Of a stretch of DNA of 20,232 nucleotides, positions 18,135 through 20,232 are shown piece after piece. Every line of letters starts with the position of its first letter. Position 1 is the first letter of the stretch. Origin of the DNA: JBIOJM01 sp044450785 (GTDB taxonomy: Bacteria > Planctomycetota > Planctomycetia > Isosphaerales > Isosphaeraceae). The notes below the pieces were generated by a model. That model worked only from the letters and a program-made list of their open reading frames with translations. It made no database searches and was not told where the DNA came from. A program made the translations under genes and the position numbers. The stretch is from the NCBI GenBank assembly GCA_044450785.1, contig JBIOJM010000171.1:1-20232 (forward strand), in the 5' to 3' direction.

Positions 18135-20232
18135 TTATCGCCGATCACCCGGCCTTGTTCCATCCCGAGCCGTCACTCCCCGCACCGGTGACGACAGCTC
18201 CACCGGAGAGATCAGGGCTTTGTTCTCCTTCCGATCGGAACGGGCGCGTCGGCCGGCCCTGGCTCGTTCGACCAGGATCACGAAAGCCGGGACGAGGATC
18301 GGCCGGACCAGGAAGGTGTCCAGCAAGATGCCCAGCCCGAGTGCAAACCCGAGCTCGCGGAGCGAGGTGAGACTCCCCGTCAACATCGATCCGAAGGTGC
18401 CCGCCATGATCAGACCGCACGAGCTGATGATGCCGCCGGTATGAGCGACGGCCCTCCGCGTTCCCTCCGTGGTGCCGTGAGTTCGCTCTTCTTCCATGAC
18501 CCGGGCCATCAGGAAGATGTTGTAGTCCTCGCCGACGGCGACCAGGATGACGAACAGGAAGAACGCGACGGTCCAGTCGAGCCCAGCCCAAGGTGCAGGG
18601 CCCCGGTGCAGGGCCCGGAAAAGAAGGTCGGTCAATCCGAGCGAGGCCAGGTAACCGAGCACGACCGTGGCAATCAGATAGAGACAGATTCCAGGACGGC
18701 GCAGCAAGACGACCAGGATGGCATAAACCCCAACCGTCACCAGGAAATACATCCTGCGTTCGTCGTTCGCCACCACCTGCCTCAAGTCATGAACCGCCGC
18801 AGTAGAGCCTGCGATGCCAATCGCCGCCGCCCCGTCGAGCGGCTGGCCCGGGCGGGCGGCGGCTCGCAGCACGGCGTGCACCCGGTCGAGCGCGTGGAGG
18901 CCCGAGTCCGAGAAGGGATCGGTCTTGAACACGACGTCGAGGCGCGTGATATGGTTGTAGTCCGACTCGTGAGCCGGCGTGGTGCTGACATAGCGAGATT
19001 CAACCGCCGAGTTGATGGCCTGTCCCGCAATACGATTCAAGAACCCGCCGTCGGAGCCGGGTCTTTGACTCCCACCGAGGGGTTGGGTCAACGAACGGAT
19101 ATCGGCGACGTCGTCGATCGCCTGCAGGCGGCGGCTGATCTCGCCGACCGCCTCGCGCCCACGCGGCGATCGGAAATCCAGCGCTGGATTGTCGATCAAG
19201 GCGATCGCGGGGCTTAGCTCGCCCACGGCGAAGTAGCGCCTGACCGCGTTCGCTCCGATCACGCTGATCCGATCCGGGTCGAGGTCGCTGAGCTGGTTGT
19301 GATTCGACCTGGTTCGAGCCCCCACCACGGCCAGCGGCAAGAGCACCAGCAGGCACACCGAAAGAATCGCGACGGGATAGCTGACCACGAGGTCGGCCAC
19401 CCGCACCCAGAAGCCCGTCGACGGCAGCGCATCGGGGCAGGCAACCTCGCCTTCCGTGCCGGCGGATCGATGCGGTGCGCGGAACGGCCAGAAGATCGCC
19501 CCGCGCAGCAGGGCCAGCAGGGCCGGGGCCAAGGTCAATGCGGCGAGAAGCGCGACCCCCAGGGAGAGTGCGATCGTCGGCCCGGTGTACTTGACCTTGG
19601 CAAAACTCGAGAAATAGAGCATCCCCAGCCCGATGATGACCGTACCGGCACTGGCCACGAGTGCTGCCCCGACCTGGTTGATCGCTTCCCGCAGAGCATC
19701 CGGCCTCGACCTCCCTCGACGCAGCTCCTCGCTGTACCGCGCGATCAGGAAGAGGCAGTAATCCGTTCCCGCGCCGAACAGAACAACGATGACGAACACC
19801 TTGGTGATGTTGATGACCTGAAAACCCAGGTTCGGGACCCACGTCAGCAGCGCGATCAAATGCAGCGAGACGAACACGGAGAGGGCAATTGTGATCAGGG
19901 GGATCATCGCCAGCAGCGGTGATCGGTAGACGATGAGCAAGATCAGAACGACCAGGGCGATCGTGCTGTGCGTCGTGTTCGTGATGCTTTCGTTCGCCGA
20001 GGTGTTCGTATCACGGCCAACAACGGCCGATCCCGTCTCCGCCAGCTCGAGTCCCGCAGGGCAAGCGGGCCGTTCCTTCTCGATCCATTCCAGGGTCTTG
20101 TCGACCGCAACTCGCGTCTTTCTCGAGAGATATGTTCCGTTCAACCGGACTATCGTCAGCACGGCCTGTCCCCCGTCATCGGCGATCTTGCCGATCAGAC
20201 GGGCACCGATGACCGGCGAGCGATGCGTATCG
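18135..20232 (-). CDS. MMPL/RND-family membrane transporter, 5' end beyond window
   Basis: The frame is open to the right edge, so the N-terminus is missing; 698 residues are present and the stop is at 18135. Two related membrane blocks are visible. The first (about IALVVLILLIVYRSPLLAMI to ALLALL) has GAGTDYCLFLIARYSEELRRG. The second (about ILVVLLRRPGICLYLIATVV to the end) has VAVGEDYNIFLMARVMEEERTHG. The paired Gxx.DY..F motifs carry the acidic residues used for proton coupling in RND/MMPL pumps. A soluble domain of about 180 residues lies between the blocks. MMPL proteins export lipids, hopanoids or other hydrophobic molecules. The cargo is not predictable here. The C-terminal 30 residues after the last helix are basic and polar. 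Confidence 0.9.
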   Translation of the reverse strand, partial: DTHRSPVIGARLIGKIADDGGQAVLTIVRLNGTYLSRKTRVAVDKTLEWIEKERPACPAGLELAETGSAVVGRDTNTSANESITNTTHSTIALVVLILLIVYRSPLLAMIPLITIALSVFVSLHLIALLTWVPNLGFQVINITKVFVIVVLFGAGTDYCLFLIARYSEELRRGRSRPDALREAINQVGAALVASAGTVIIGLGMLYFSSFAKVKYTGPTIALSLGVALLAALTLAPALLALLRGAIFWPFRAPHRSAGTEGEVACPDALPSTGFWVRVADLVVSYPVAILSVCLLVLLPLAVVGARTRSNHNQLSDLDPDRISVIGANAVRRYFAVGELSPAIALIDNPALDFRSPRGREAVGEISRRLQAIDDVADIRSLTQPLGGSQRPGSDGGFLNRIAGQAINSAVESRYVSTTPAHESDYNHITRLDVVFKTDPFSDSGLHALDRVHAVLRAAARPGQPLDGAAAIGIAGSTAAVHDLRQVVANDERRMYFLVTVGVYAILVVLLRRPGICLYLIATVVLGYLASLGLTDLLFRALHRGPAPWAGLDWTVAFFLFVILVAVGEDYNIFLMARVMEEERTHGTTEGTRRAVAHTGGIISSCGLIMAGTFGSMLTGSLTSLRELGFALGLGILLDTFLVRPILVPAFVILVERARAGRRARSDRKENKALISPVELSSPVRGVTARDGTRPGDRR

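Overview
The window is GC-rich bacterial chromosome. It looks like a planctomycete, probably of the Isosphaeraceae type, but this rests on gene content and not on a marker gene. The pointers are a DUF1559 protein, a Uma2-family nuclease, a large secreted CehA/McbA-like metallohydrolase, an AsmA-like protein, an MMPL transporter and intergenic arrays of in-register 7-bp repeats. I see no rRNA, tRNA, CRISPR array, transposase or phage gene.

Positions 1-8073 hold a surface-polysaccharide biosynthesis region in two divergent units. Leftward from 3923 run a two-domain GT2-GT4 glycosyltransferase, a membrane O-acyltransferase and, overlapping it by 13 bp, an FkbM-like methyltransferase cut by the left edge. 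Rightward from about 4192 run a GT4 glycosyltransferase with an odd N-terminus, a GT8-like glycosyltransferase (17-bp overlap, very strong ribosome binding site) and a SAM methyltransferase with a coiled-coil tail. The first and third rightward genes share a head peptide and a coiled-coil/SWRL tail, as if the methyltransferase core had been cut cleanly out of one of them.

Positions 8054-9016 hold a DUF1559 gene that lacks the usual prepilin-type leader. Its conserved 3' end overlaps the end of the methyltransferase gene on the other strand, which suggests a rearrangement junction. Positions 12573-9099 (leftward) are a likely operon: secreted CehA-like metallohydrolase, small cupin, class I methyltransferase. 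Upstream of it, 12596-12779 carries two heptamer-repeat arrays in opposite orientation.

Positions 12908-17545 (rightward) hold an AsmA-like envelope protein, a small membrane protein with a TPR-like tail, and a complete ClpC unfoldase. Candidate sigma70-type promoters, each with an exact 17-nt spacer, precede these three genes. ClpC converges with a Uma2-family gene only 2 bp away. The Uma2 gene lies just downstream of an MMPL/RND transporter gene whose 5' end is beyond the right edge.

I found no clearly new multi-gene system. The best leads are the complementary domain architecture of the two glycan proteins, the DUF1559 junction and the inverted heptamer arrays.
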